Part shown: piece by piece, positions 8,462-16,196 of the stretch
How positions within the stretch are numbered: the stretch's first letter is position 1
Layout: each line of letters begins with the position of its first letter
Assembly (NCBI GenBank): GCA_963833465.1
Contig: CAWHXW010000004.1
Span: 1,178,001 to 1,242,000 of the forward strand
DNA from: Fen-1298 sp963833465
Lineage (GTDB): Bacteria; Bacteroidota; Ignavibacteria; UBA10030
Reading direction: 5' to 3'
DNA length: 64,000 nt
Program-made: the position numbers and the translations under genes
The notes under the pieces: model-generated
The model's database searches: none
What the model was told of the DNA's origin: nothing
Seen by the model: the letters and a program-made list of their open reading frames with translations, nothing else

Positions 8462-8620
8462 GCCTAACGGACTGCAACTAAGCTGCGGCGTTGATAATTT
8501 TCAATATGCACCCAGCGAAGTGAGTTCATGCTGAAAAAGAAATTATTAAGCATCTAAACCTTTAAGCGCAATGTAAATTGCACCCACGCTCATCCGGTCA
8601 GCTTGAACCGCTGGTTAGGC
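8462..8620 (-). repeat. attC site 3 (159 bp)
   Basis: Outer boxes GCCTAAC (8462-8468) and GTTAGGC (8614-8620) with inner boxes ACTAAGCTGCGG and GGTCAGCTTGAA. The interior is recognisably related to attC1 and attC2 (CACCCA, AAATTATTAA, CACCCACGCTCATCC). It closes the STAS-like cassette on the minus strand. Confidence 0.9.
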
Positions 8621-8632
8621 GGCAAAAGGATT

Positions 8633-9001
8633 TCATGATAATATCCATTTCCGAGCGTCAGCATAATTACGAAATACTTCTGGCTTAAATCCAGCCTCTT
8701 CTGATGCTACTGAACCCATACGCATTAAACCATACGATAAATTGTCCGGAGCTACCAAAGCGACGTGATTGTTGAATCGTTTTGCTAATATCGAAAGAGA
8801 ACTTGCCATAGCGTTAACATTATTTGAAGTACGAGTATGAATGCTTCGAGATTCACTAAAATCAACTATTATAACAGGATTGCTTGGACAATTTAAATCA
8901 GTCAGTGATTTGAGAATAGTAGTACGAATATCGTCCATAGAATATTCACCTACCATTACTATGACAACTATATTTAAATCGAAATGATATGTTACGGGCA
9001 T
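8633..9001 (-). CDS. Small STAS/SpoIIAA-like protein (tentative)
   Basis: A 122-residue soluble protein with alternating strands and helices. An N-terminal YHFDLNIVVIVMVGEYSMDD is followed by NPVIIVDFSES, then an ALVAPDN segment and a C-terminal YADARKWI. The pattern (a strand carrying a conserved acidic residue, a Ser-rich loop, a C-terminal helix with A-x-x-W-I) recalls SpoIIAA/STAS-like proteins of unknown role; this is a fold-level impression, not a confirmed family. It fills cassette 8468-9050 with its stop 12 bp from attC3 and its start 43 bp from attC4, oriented as expected for minus-strand cassettes. Confidence 0.7.
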   Translation of the reverse strand: MPVTYHFDLNIVVIVMVGEYSMDDIRTTILKSLTDLNCPSNPVIIVDFSESRSIHTRTSNNVNAMASSLSILAKRFNNHVALVAPDNLSYGLMRMGSVASEEAGFKPEVFRNYADARKWILS

Positions 9002-9044
9002 ATCATCAACGAACCCTTCTGATCAATAAGATATTTTTTTTGCC

Positions 9045-9260
9045 GCCTAACGGATGGCGGCTAAGTGGAACACCACGTACAGCGTGGCTGCCGCACTGAT
9101 AACTTTCAAATTGTACTAAACGAAATGGCGCCTCGCAAGATTTTGTTCCGCGCCATGGCGCTTTGCGCCACAAGTTCATGCTGATAAGTTTATTATTAAA
9201 CATCTGAACCTCTATTAGCCATGCGTAAACTACTAACGCTCATCCGGTCAGAAGTTATGT
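9045..9260 (-). repeat. attC site 4, enlarged and damaged
   Basis: It begins with GCCTAACGGATGGCGGCTAAG like attC2, but an extra segment (about 9066-9087, TGGAACACC...GCGTGG) interrupts the L box. A further GC-rich stretch (about 9125-9170, with GGCGC and GCGCC repeats) enlarges the interior. The right half ends CATCCGGTCAGAAGTTATGT and lacks the usual CTTGAACCGCTG before the outer box. It is 216 bp long instead of about 158. It is the array end nearest the expected but unseen attI. Confidence 0.75.
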
Positions 9261-9393
9261 TTAAAAAGTCGTTTATTAAAAGTATTGTACAATTGATGTT
9301 TATTAGGGTTCTATATTATCGCTGAATTACTCCCGCAAAATACAATAGTTTTCTCAGCAAAATGTAATCTGAAAACGCCACTGAAGCAACGGC

Positions 9394-9419
9394 AAAAGCT
9401 GAAATTCTTAATGTTTCAG
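9394..9419 (-). terminator. Possible terminator of the signalling/glycosyltransferase unit
   Basis: On the minus strand CTGAAA and TTTCAG (9414-9419 / 9399-9404) form a 6-bp stem followed by CTTTTG, 4-29 bp after the stop at 9423. The stem is short, so support is moderate. The remaining 9261-9393 shows no gene. Confidence 0.4.
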
Positions 9420-9422
9420 TGC

Positions 9423-11189
9423 TTAGGAAATTTTTTTCCTAATTTCATCTAATAAGCCAGGGGGGACGTTCATTCCAAGCTGAATTGCTTTTTGGCAGTG
9501 ATCCCATGCCGAGTAATATTGCCCTGATTCATAATAGAGGAATGACAGATTGAGGTGTGCATTTCCCATCGTTGGATCTAATCGCAAAGCTTCCAACCAA
9601 ACTTTTTCGGCTTTCATTTTTGGCTGAGCACTGTAATAAAGGATACCAAGATTGTATGGAATAGTTGCATCTAAGGGATTATCTCGGATTGCAGTAAGAA
9701 AATTTTCTTCAGATGATAGAAAGAATCCCCTTGCAAAGTATGCGACAGCAAGAGCATGATGCAGCCCTTTAGTATTGCGATTTGATTTTAGTTCGTTTTT
9801 TAAATCATCAATGATTATCCACAGATCCTTTTTCGAAACCTGAAAGCTGTTACTTTCTTGCGATTGTGATTTGCATTGAATTGTTTTTATTTCTTGAGCA
9901 AGTTTTTCAGGAATAGTCATTCTCGAAATATCGCTGTATCGTCTTGGTTCATTTGGCGATGTTGTTGCATCGTATTCGCTTAGTGTAAGAGAGTTTTTGA
10001 AATTAGATGCGCGCAAATAGCTAAACCATCCAAAAAAAATTAAAACTATAAATAGTATTGGGAAAAATAATCTTTTAAAATATCTCAATCTGTCTGTATA
10101 GGATAGGGAAAGGATAACGAATATTATTCCCATAAACGGAAGATAAATTCGATGTTCATAAAATTTTGGTAATGTGCCAGCACCTAAATAATGGTAAAAT
10201 GTCGGGATAAGAAAAGCGAGAAACCAAATCGCGCCAAAAACGATCAACTTCAAATTCCTTCGTTTGGAAAGAAGAATAGCAAGCGTCATTATAATAAATG
10301 AGAATATTCCTGCGGTGAAATGAATATCCTCCAAGATTGGCGCGAAAGCAAAATTAAAAGGCCAAAATATTTTTCCTAGATAATAAATTGCAACCGGAAA
10401 AGTAGATAAAACCAACACAATAGCATGGAACTTATCCCCAACAGGTGTGAGCATAGCAGCAGATCTCAAAATGTGCCAGTTAAACAGGACGATTCCCCAT
10501 CCGACAAAAAAGAGAACCGTTGTGATTGAGATTATTTCTTTGCCCTTTAAATTATAATAATACAGCATTGCAAGAATTGGAAACAAAATACCTGTTTCTT
10601 TTGTGAACATGGCACAAGCGAAAAAGAAAAGGTGAAGAAAGTACCATTTCGTACGAGAAGTTGAAATGAATTTTATTAACGATATAAAACATAGCAAAAT
10701 AAAAATCGCAAGCAAAGAATCGTTTCTTCCTGGAATCCATGCAATCGCCTGTGTCAATGCAGGGTGAACGCAAAACACAAGTGTTCCGAGAAATGATATC
10801 GATCTTTTAAAACCTAACATTTGAAGAGTAACAAAAAGAAGACTGCAGCAAGTGCAGTGCAAGATGATGTCAATCAAATGATAGCCGAAAGGCATTGTTC
10901 CGCTTATTTGTGCGCTGAGGATGAGGGAGATTGTCAATAAGGGACGATATAAGTTTCCCCCCTGTCCCTGATGACTCACATCTTCCAAAAAAGAATGGCT
11001 TATATTAGATATTTTTTTAATGTATGAAAAGCTTTCTACTATTAGGAAGTTATCATCGTGACAAGTGTATTCGGAGAATGTAAGAATTTGCAAATAAGGC
11101 AAAGAAGCAATCAGTGCAATCCAAATAAAAGGACGCCATGAAAGAAAAAAGAAATTGCTGACAATAGAGTAGTTTCTTTGTGAATTCAT
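9423..11189 (-). CDS. Polytopic membrane glycosyltransferase-like protein with C-terminal TPR repeats
   Basis: A 588-residue protein. The first ~400 residues contain about ten hydrophobic helices in the GT-C layout. An acidic motif CHDDNFLI lies in the first extracytoplasmic loop, with YRPLLTISLIL and FGYHLIDIILH behind it, as in TMTC/PMT-related proteins. The C-terminal ~190 residues hold tetratricopeptide repeats (for example NPLDATIPYNLGILYYSAQP, DPTMGNAHLNLSFLYYESGQ). GT-C enzymes transfer sugars from polyprenyl carriers to protein or glycan outside the membrane; acceptor and donor here are unknown. Its ATG overlaps the stop of the histidine-kinase gene by four bases, so the two are co-translated. 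Confidence 0.82.
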   Translation of the reverse strand: MNSQRNYSIVSNFFFLSWRPFIWIALIASLPYLQILTFSEYTCHDDNFLIVESFSYIKKISNISHSFLEDVSHQGQGGNLYRPLLTISLILSAQISGTMPFGYHLIDIILHCTCCSLLFVTLQMLGFKRSISFLGTLVFCVHPALTQAIAWIPGRNDSLLAIFILLCFISLIKFISTSRTKWYFLHLFFFACAMFTKETGILFPILAMLYYYNLKGKEIISITTVLFFVGWGIVLFNWHILRSAAMLTPVGDKFHAIVLVLSTFPVAIYYLGKIFWPFNFAFAPILEDIHFTAGIFSFIIMTLAILLSKRRNLKLIVFGAIWFLAFLIPTFYHYLGAGTLPKFYEHRIYLPFMGIIFVILSLSYTDRLRYFKRLFFPILFIVLIFFGWFSYLRASNFKNSLTLSEYDATTSPNEPRRYSDISRMTIPEKLAQEIKTIQCKSQSQESNSFQVSKKDLWIIIDDLKNELKSNRNTKGLHHALAVAYFARGFFLSSEENFLTAIRDNPLDATIPYNLGILYYSAQPKMKAEKVWLEALRLDPTMGNAHLNLSFLYYESGQYYSAWDHCQKAIQLGMNVPPGLLDEIRKKIS

Positions 11190-13414
11190 TCCATATCGCG
11201 GCTTAATATAAGTCGCATTATTCTTGATAGTTCTTCAATCTGATACGGTTTTTGGAGGAACGTGACGCTTTCGGCTTTACCAAAAGAATCACCTATAACT
11301 CGGTTACCATAGCCAGTGGAAATAACTACACGAACATCTGGATCGATTTTCTTCAACCTAATGAAAGTTTCCTTCCCGCTCATCTTTGGCATATTGAGAT
11401 CGAGAATGACAACATCGAACCGTTTTTTCTTTTTAAATAAGTTAATAGCTTTCTGTCCACTATCTACATGCGTTACCTGATATCCGAGACTATCTAACAT
11501 TCCGCTAATAATATCGACTACATCTTTTTCGTCGTCAATCACAAGCACTTTTTCAGTACCGCGTTCGAGTTTTGAATTCTTCACACGCTGTTGAAAATTT
11601 TCCGTTGCCGGTAAGGTTGGAAAATACATTGTGATTTCTGTACCATGATTTAACTCGCTTTGAACAGTAATAAAACCATTATGTGAATTGACAACACCGT
11701 ACACTACAGAAAGCCCCAGTCCTGTTCCTTTTCCTACATCTTTTGTAGTGAAAAATGGTTCGAATATATGTTGTTGGGTTTTTTTATCCATTCCAATACC
11801 AGTATCAGTAATGGAAACGGCGATGTATAATCCTTTGCGGATCTCAGGCGTGACAGTTCTATCTTCCTCTATCTGCTTGTGTTCGCTCTTGATGATGATA
11901 GTTCCTCCATCCGGCATGGCATCACGAGCGTTGATTAGCAGATTGAGAAACGCCTGCTGAAGTTGTCCATCATCTCCATGAATTATGCACACTTCGTCTG
12001 TTAATCTATTTTCAACTAGAATTGTTTTGTCAATGCTACGTTCGAAAAGCCGAAGCGTTTCTTCTATAACATCGTTCACGGCTATAGGCCGAAATTGCAC
12101 ATTGCTCTTGCGTGCGAATGTTAAAAGCTGGCGCGTTAGGCTTGCACCTCGCCGGGCGGCAGTCTCAATAATGTCGGCAAAGTGATACCAGCGGTTGTTA
12201 TGCGCCATTTTTCGCTTCATAATTGAAGTAGAGCCAAGGATTGATGTAAGAATATTGTTAAAATCATGAGCGATTCCTCCTGCAAGATTTCCGATGCTGT
12301 CGATGCGTTGAGCATGAATAATTTTTGCTTCGAAATTCTTTTGTGCAGTGATGTCGCGCGCAACCGCGCGTACCAGCGGCTGTCCGGTCTCATCCTGAAT
12401 AATAGAAGCGTTGACGCTAACATCAATTAACTCGCCGTTTTTTGCCGTAATTTTTTCCTCTAATCCTTTGATTTCTTTTTTTCGATCTAAGATATCATTA
12501 AGAGTTTGTTCTGCTTCTTTATGATAATCTGGCGGATAGAGTTTCAAAATAGATTTGCCGACCAATTCTTCTTTGCTATATCCTAACCGCGTTGCTTCCG
12601 TCTGGTTACAATTGATGATTATGCCTGCTTTATTGATAATGTGGGACATATCCGGCGAATTTTCGAATAGATCAATATAGCGCTCTTCTGATTTACGAAC
12701 TTGTTCAAAGAGCGTCGCATTTTCCATCGCAATGCCTATTTGGTTAGCAAATGCCATAATTAAATCAATCTGCTTGTTGGAGAATGCTTCGCGATTTCGG
12801 CTTGCTAAAACAATCAACCCGGACAACTGATCTTTCATCATAATTGGGACTGATGATAACGATCCAATGGTACCATATTTCCAAGGAGAGTTCTTACTTG
12901 AATCGGATTTCTTTGGATGTTTCAAAATACGAGGAGAATAAATCCATTTCATTTTTTCATGGTCAATTCCAATAGATGTATCCAAAATAGAAAAGGTTAA
13001 TTCTTCAGTTCCACGAAAAGCTTTGAGTACAAATTGATTATTTTCAACACTAAATATCCATCCGTAATCAACTTCAAGCAGGCGTTTCATTTCGAGAAGG
13101 GCATTGTGAAAAAGAAATTGAACGCCAATAGCACGGTTTACAGATTCCGCAAATGCGTTTAATGCAAGCAACTCCTGTTTTTGTTCTTCAAGCAGCCGGC
13201 CATACTTTAATGTGAAGAATACAATAATAAATCCAAACACACCGACAGTAAGAACGCTTCCGAATAACAAGAACTCAAGCGTGTGGCCGCTCGTCATGCG
13301 CACGACCACAATTGTTACAAGTGTTACTACTACAGCTGTAGATATGACGATTTGTGCTTGTTCAACCGGGCCAAGAGAAGCGCGAAATTTTAAAATGTTA
13401 CGAAAGCTTGCCAT
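11186..13414 (-). CDS. Hybrid sensor histidine kinase (GAF-PAS-HisKA-HATPase-REC)
   Basis: The frame opens at 13501 (771 aa), but the ATG at 13414 is preferred: it starts MASFRNILKF, directly before two transmembrane helices, while the 29 residues ahead are basic and look untranslated. Neither site has a clear ribosome-binding site. Domains in order are two membrane helices, a GAF domain, a PAS domain (YIDLFENSPDMSHIINKAG) and the dimerisation domain with phospho-His in GNLAGGIAHDFNNILT (His412 in the long numbering). An HATPase with NLLINARDAMP, DTGIGM and GKGTGLGLSVVYG follows, then a receiver domain with Asp701 in VVILDLNMPKMSG. The attached receiver suggests a phosphorelay. An orphan receiver lies upstream on the same strand. 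Confidence 0.93.
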   Translation of the reverse strand: MASFRNILKFRASLGPVEQAQIVISTAVVVTLVTIVVVRMTSGHTLEFLLFGSVLTVGVFGFIIVFFTLKYGRLLEEQKQELLALNAFAESVNRAIGVQFLFHNALLEMKRLLEVDYGWIFSVENNQFVLKAFRGTEELTFSILDTSIGIDHEKMKWIYSPRILKHPKKSDSSKNSPWKYGTIGSLSSVPIMMKDQLSGLIVLASRNREAFSNKQIDLIMAFANQIGIAMENATLFEQVRKSEERYIDLFENSPDMSHIINKAGIIINCNQTEATRLGYSKEELVGKSILKLYPPDYHKEAEQTLNDILDRKKEIKGLEEKITAKNGELIDVSVNASIIQDETGQPLVRAVARDITAQKNFEAKIIHAQRIDSIGNLAGGIAHDFNNILTSILGSTSIMKRKMAHNNRWYHFADIIETAARRGASLTRQLLTFARKSNVQFRPIAVNDVIEETLRLFERSIDKTILVENRLTDEVCIIHGDDGQLQQAFLNLLINARDAMPDGGTIIIKSEHKQIEEDRTVTPEIRKGLYIAVSITDTGIGMDKKTQQHIFEPFFTTKDVGKGTGLGLSVVYGVVNSHNGFITVQSELNHGTEITMYFPTLPATENFQQRVKNSKLERGTEKVLVIDDEKDVVDIISGMLDSLGYQVTHVDSGQKAINLFKKKKRFDVVILDLNMPKMSGKETFIRLKKIDPDVRVVISTGYGNRVIGDSFGKAESVTFLQKPYQIEELSRIMRLILSRDME

Positions 13415-13645
13415 ACTTTTATTTTTGAATATTTTTTCTTTGACGGTATAGTTCCTACAAAACAAATTTCGATATTGCGGTTTTTTAACCCTGTATTGCA
13501 TTTAAGAAATCATTTAAATTCTCTTTTCGGATAATACATTGTGATAGAATAGACTAACTTAAACATAGAAATATTAATTGCATTAGAAAAAGCATTAACC
13601 TCTTTCGCCGCAAACCATTTAATATCAACATATGAATGGAAGAAA

Positions 13646-14050
13646 CTATTTTTTATTATATTTCTTGGGTTCAACAGGAAAATATTTGGAGAGAACGGAA
13701 CTCACTTCGTCTTCATTAAACGGCTTTATCAAATAATCAACCGCGCCAAGCTTGCGCGCTACTTTGCGGGCATCATAATCATCGATCGCAGAGAAGAATA
13801 TTACAGGAGTTGATGAAGTCAAAGGATTACGTTTCAAGTTATCTACTAAATCAAAACCATTAATGTCCGGCATTCGCACATCGCTAAAGATTAGATCTGG
13901 TTTAAAAGTTGTTATTGCTTTTAATGCGTCTGCACCGCTTCCTGCTGTATGGACATAATAGCCGTGCTTTCGGAGTATATGTGAAATAATCTTCAGCCAT
14001 GCCAGTTCGTCATCAATAATGAGTATATGTTTTTTTCTTTTTACAGGCAT
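13646..14050 (-). CDS. Single-domain response regulator (CheY-like receiver)
   Basis: A 134-residue stand-alone receiver domain. The acidic pair is IIDDE (11-15), the phospho-acceptor is Asp57 in LIFSDVRMP, a Ser follows in FFSAIDD, and the conserved Lys is in VDYLIKPFNEDE. No output domain is attached, so it signals by protein-protein contact. It lies about 230 bp upstream of the preferred start of the hybrid kinase gene, on the same strand, and is a likely partner in the same pathway. The stimulus and output are not indicated by sequence. Confidence 0.93.
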   Translation of the reverse strand: MPVKRKKHILIIDDELAWLKIISHILRKHGYYVHTAGSGADALKAITTFKPDLIFSDVRMPDINGFDLVDNLKRNPLTSSTPVIFFSAIDDYDARKVARKLGAVDYLIKPFNEDEVSSVLSKYFPVEPKKYNKK

Positions 14051-14743
14051 TTTGAACTCAATTTGTGAATATGATAATGAATTAAATTTTTAATTTATTT
14101 GTTCAGAATTGTATAATCTTCGATTTCTGTCTTCCGAAGAGCGACGAAATAAAGAATCTATTCGATTGTCGAATACTATATCATATAACATATTTATCAT
14201 GACTTAATTGCAAGATACAAAGGAGGAGAATAGAAAGCAAACCTGATCCGTGAATGTATAATACATGATAAATAAAAAAAGAATTTATATTGAAGTACTT
14301 AATTCCTAATTATTGAAATTCAAATCGCGATGCACTAAATCTCGAAAAGCAAGAAACGAATTAATATGTTTTGTTTTTCATTCTCCCCGTTAAATCTGCC
14401 TAACGGTAGGGCTTCATTAATTGATTTTTATTTAACAGAGTAAATCGGATTTGCCTTTTGCTTTTTCACAGAAGCGGATGAACCTCTAGTACATTAAGTT
14501 GTGTTTTGAGTTTTTTAATTTCATTTTGGGTAATTACGTCCTGTGTCATCTTGACTGTGTACGGTAAATTATTCCGATCCTTCAAGAAATCGTTCTTCTT
14601 TTTTATGCAAAAAAGGAGGATAGTGTAAATAGAATTCGATCTTTCTCTGTTGGTATAAAACTTGGAGCATTATATGCGTTGAATAAAGAAATGAATAATC
14701 AACATAATTAACTTATAATTAACAATTTATTGGAGGATTTATT
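14051..14743 (+). other. 693-bp intergenic region before the pilin-like genes
   Basis: It is AT-rich and carries no credible ORF or RNA gene. It separates the minus-strand signalling unit from the plus-strand pilin-like genes and must hold promoters for both. A strong GGAGG ribosome-binding site (14732-14736) lies 7 bp before the first pilin-like ATG. A single GCCTAAC at 14398-14404 resembles an attC outer box, but no partner box was found. Confidence 0.5.
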
Positions 14744-15127
14744 ATGGGACAGCAACAATTATTACTTATCATCCTCGGCGTTATTATTGTCGGTATCGCA
14801 ATTGCCGTTGGATTGAGCCTGTTTAGTGCACAAAGTGTGCAATCTAACAAAGATGCAATTATCAATGATTTGAACAACCTTGCTGCATATTGCTATCAAT
14901 TTAAAATTCGCCCGACATCAATGGGCGGCGGGAGTAATTCTTATGTTGGCTGCACTATTCCGACGAAGTTATCGTCAAATGCCAATGCTACATATGCATT
15001 CAGTGCAGCAAGTGCAACTAATATTACAATTACAGGTACCTCAACTTCGGTTACTAACGGCACAGTTGCTATTACATTAGCTACCGATGGGACTTTTGGT
15101 ACTCCAACTTTAGGCAGCGGCTGGTAA
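14744..15127 (+). CDS. Pilin-like surface protein, tandem copy 1
   Basis: A 127-residue protein with a two-residue polar start (MG), QQQ and then an unbroken hydrophobic helix of about 20 residues (LLLIILGVIIVGIAIAVG), followed by SNKDAIINDLNNLAAYCYQF. This is the N-terminal helix pattern of pilin-like proteins. Two cysteines (in AAYCYQF and VGCTIP) could form a disulfide, and MGGGSNSY is a conserved turn. The C-terminal half is Ser/Thr/Ala-rich with N-x-T sequons (NAT, NIT, NGT). The canonical type IV prepilin leader (GFTLIE) is absent. A strong GGAGG precedes it. It is nearly identical to the next gene. The family is not identified by name; the pilin-like role is inferred. Confidence 0.8.
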   Translation: MGQQQLLLIILGVIIVGIAIAVGLSLFSAQSVQSNKDAIINDLNNLAAYCYQFKIRPTSMGGGSNSYVGCTIPTKLSSNANATYAFSAASATNITITGTSTSVTNGTVAITLATDGTFGTPTLGSGW

Positions 15128-15145
15128 GATATACCTTTTTAATAT

Positions 15146-15186
15146 ATCCCAACCATTTTCTGACTGAAAGTGGTTGGGATTTTTAA
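15146..15186 (+). terminator. Terminator after pilin-like copy 1
   Basis: ATCCCAACCA (15146-15155) pairs with TGGTTGGGAT (15171-15180), followed by TTTTAAT. The 10-bp stem lies 18 bp after the stop codon. A related hairpin follows copy 2. Confidence 0.8.
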
Positions 15187-15254
15187 TAAGCCGTAGAGTG
15201 ACCTACCAACTCCGGCAAATCAATTTTTAAAAAATATTTAATGGAGAATTTATT

Positions 15255-15638
15255 ATGGGCCAGCAACAATTATTACTTATCATCCTCGGCGTTATTATTG
15301 TCGGTATCGCAATTGCCGTTGGATTGGGCCTGTTTAGTGCACAAAGTGTGCAATCTAACAAAGATGCAATTGTCAATGATTTGAACAACCTTGCTGCATA
15401 TTGCTATCAATTTAAAATTCGCCCGATATCAATGGGCGGCGGGAGTAATTCTTATGTTGGCTGCACTATTCCAACGAATTTATCGTCAAATGCCAATGCT
15501 ACATATGCATTCAGTGCAGCAAGTGCAACTAATATTACAATTACAGGTACCTCAACTTCGGTTACTAACGGCACAGTTGCTATTACATTAGCTACCGATG
15601 GGACTTTTGGTACTCCAACTTTAGGCAGCGGCTGGTAA
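15255..15638 (+). CDS. Pilin-like surface protein, tandem copy 2
   Basis: It has the same 127-residue length and order of features as copy 1. The proteins differ at only a few positions (Ser/Gly after AVGL, Ile/Val in DAI-N-D, Thr/Ile in RP-SMGG, Lys/Asn in IPT-LSS). DNA identity extends from the ribosome-binding region through the gene and into the start of the downstream hairpin, indicating a recent duplication of a roughly 500-bp unit. It has a weaker GGAG ribosome-binding site, ATGGAGAATTTATTATG, and no obvious separate promoter. It may be an alternative subunit or raise gene dosage. Confidence 0.8.
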   Translation: MGQQQLLLIILGVIIVGIAIAVGLGLFSAQSVQSNKDAIVNDLNNLAAYCYQFKIRPISMGGGSNSYVGCTIPTNLSSNANATYAFSAASATNITITGTSTSVTNGTVAITLATDGTFGTPTLGSGW

Positions 15639-15655
15639 GATATACGTTTTTAAAT

Positions 15656-15695
15656 ATCCCAATTATTTTCTGCATGCAAGTTGTTGGGATTTTTA
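15656..15695 (+). terminator. Terminator after pilin-like copy 2
   Basis: ATCCCAA (15656-15662) pairs with TTGGGAT (15684-15690), with partial extension inside, followed by TTTTAAA. It is a diverged copy of the hairpin after copy 1. Confidence 0.65.
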
Positions 15696-15812
15696 AATGA
15701 GGTTATTTTAAGGTTCTATATTTATATTGCAAATAGAGGCTGAGGAAAAATCAGCATCTATGTATTATTTGTTTCTTAAGGCAGCTTATAGCAATTCATT
15801 AGAGAATTTGTT

Positions 15813-16196
15813 ATGGGGACACAACAATTATTATTTGTCATACTTGGCGTTATTTTGATTGGTATTGCAATGGCTGTGGGATTAAGTTTGTTCAGCGCCA
15901 ATGCTATTGAATCAAATCAAGACCAAATTGTTCACGATTTGAATAATATTGCACAACACGCATATCAATTTAAAACTCGCCCCATATGGCTGGGCGGCGG
16001 AGGTAATTCTTATTCGAATTTCACTATTCCTATACAGTTGCAGTCTAATGAAAATGCTACATATTCAATTCAAACTCCTGGAGATGCTAACTCAATTACC
16101 ATTAGAGGTACATCTGCACCGGGATATGGCTACATCGATGCAGTATTAGATGCAAACGGAGAACCTACCATGGATGTTTCTAATTTTAATCAGTAA
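15813..16196 (+). CDS. Pilin-like surface protein, diverged third paralogue
   Basis: Again 127 residues, with the same MG-x-QQLL start, hydrophobic helix, SNQDQIVHDLNNIAQHAYQF and GGGGNSYSNFTIP segments, but strongly diverged after that. The cysteines of copies 1 and 2 are replaced (CYQF by AYQF, GCTIP by NFTIP), so the proposed disulfide is lost. The C-terminus is acidic and Asn-rich instead of Ser/Thr-rich, with NFT and NAT sequons. The conserved first half and diverged second half fit an assembly helix plus a variable exposed domain. It is preceded by GAGAATTTGTTATG. The product is probably a minor or alternative subunit; this is inference. Confidence 0.75.
   Translation: MGTQQLLFVILGVILIGIAMAVGLSLFSANAIESNQDQIVHDLNNIAQHAYQFKTRPIWLGGGGNSYSNFTIPIQLQSNENATYSIQTPGDANSITIRGTSAPGYGYIDAVLDANGEPTMDVSNFNQ

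Larger units (their letters stand above)
5488..9260 (-). mobile_element. Integron gene-cassette array without a visible integrase (CALIN-like)
   Basis: Four long attC sites and one half-site separate four gene-bearing cassettes. Sites share the ends RYYYAAC/GTTRRRY, inner L boxes (CAGCTT/AAGCTG) and long similar interiors, with full sites of 158, 158 and 159 bp and one altered site of 216 bp. Read on the minus strand the site starts GCCTAACCAGCGGTTCAAGC, close to the R''-L'' part of classical aadA attC sites, and ends with the CGTTAGGC-type R' box. The three minus-strand genes then end right at their attC, as cassette genes normally do. Inferred cassettes: inverted HigBA (left end unclear to 6262), aspartyl protease (6263-7850), DinB (7851-8467), STAS-like (8468-9050). 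No intI gene, attI site or common promoter was recognised, so the array is orphaned or its platform lies elsewhere. Confidence 0.85.

Noticed and set aside
9006..9203. 65-codon minus-strand frame overlapping attC4
   Set aside because: It lies almost wholly inside the attC site and has no ribosome-binding site or recognisable product.
14398..14404. An isolated GCCTAAC box before the pilin-like genes, with flanking bases like an attC R' box
   Set aside because: No matching outer box or L boxes within the expected distance; a single 7-mer is expected by chance in a window of this size.
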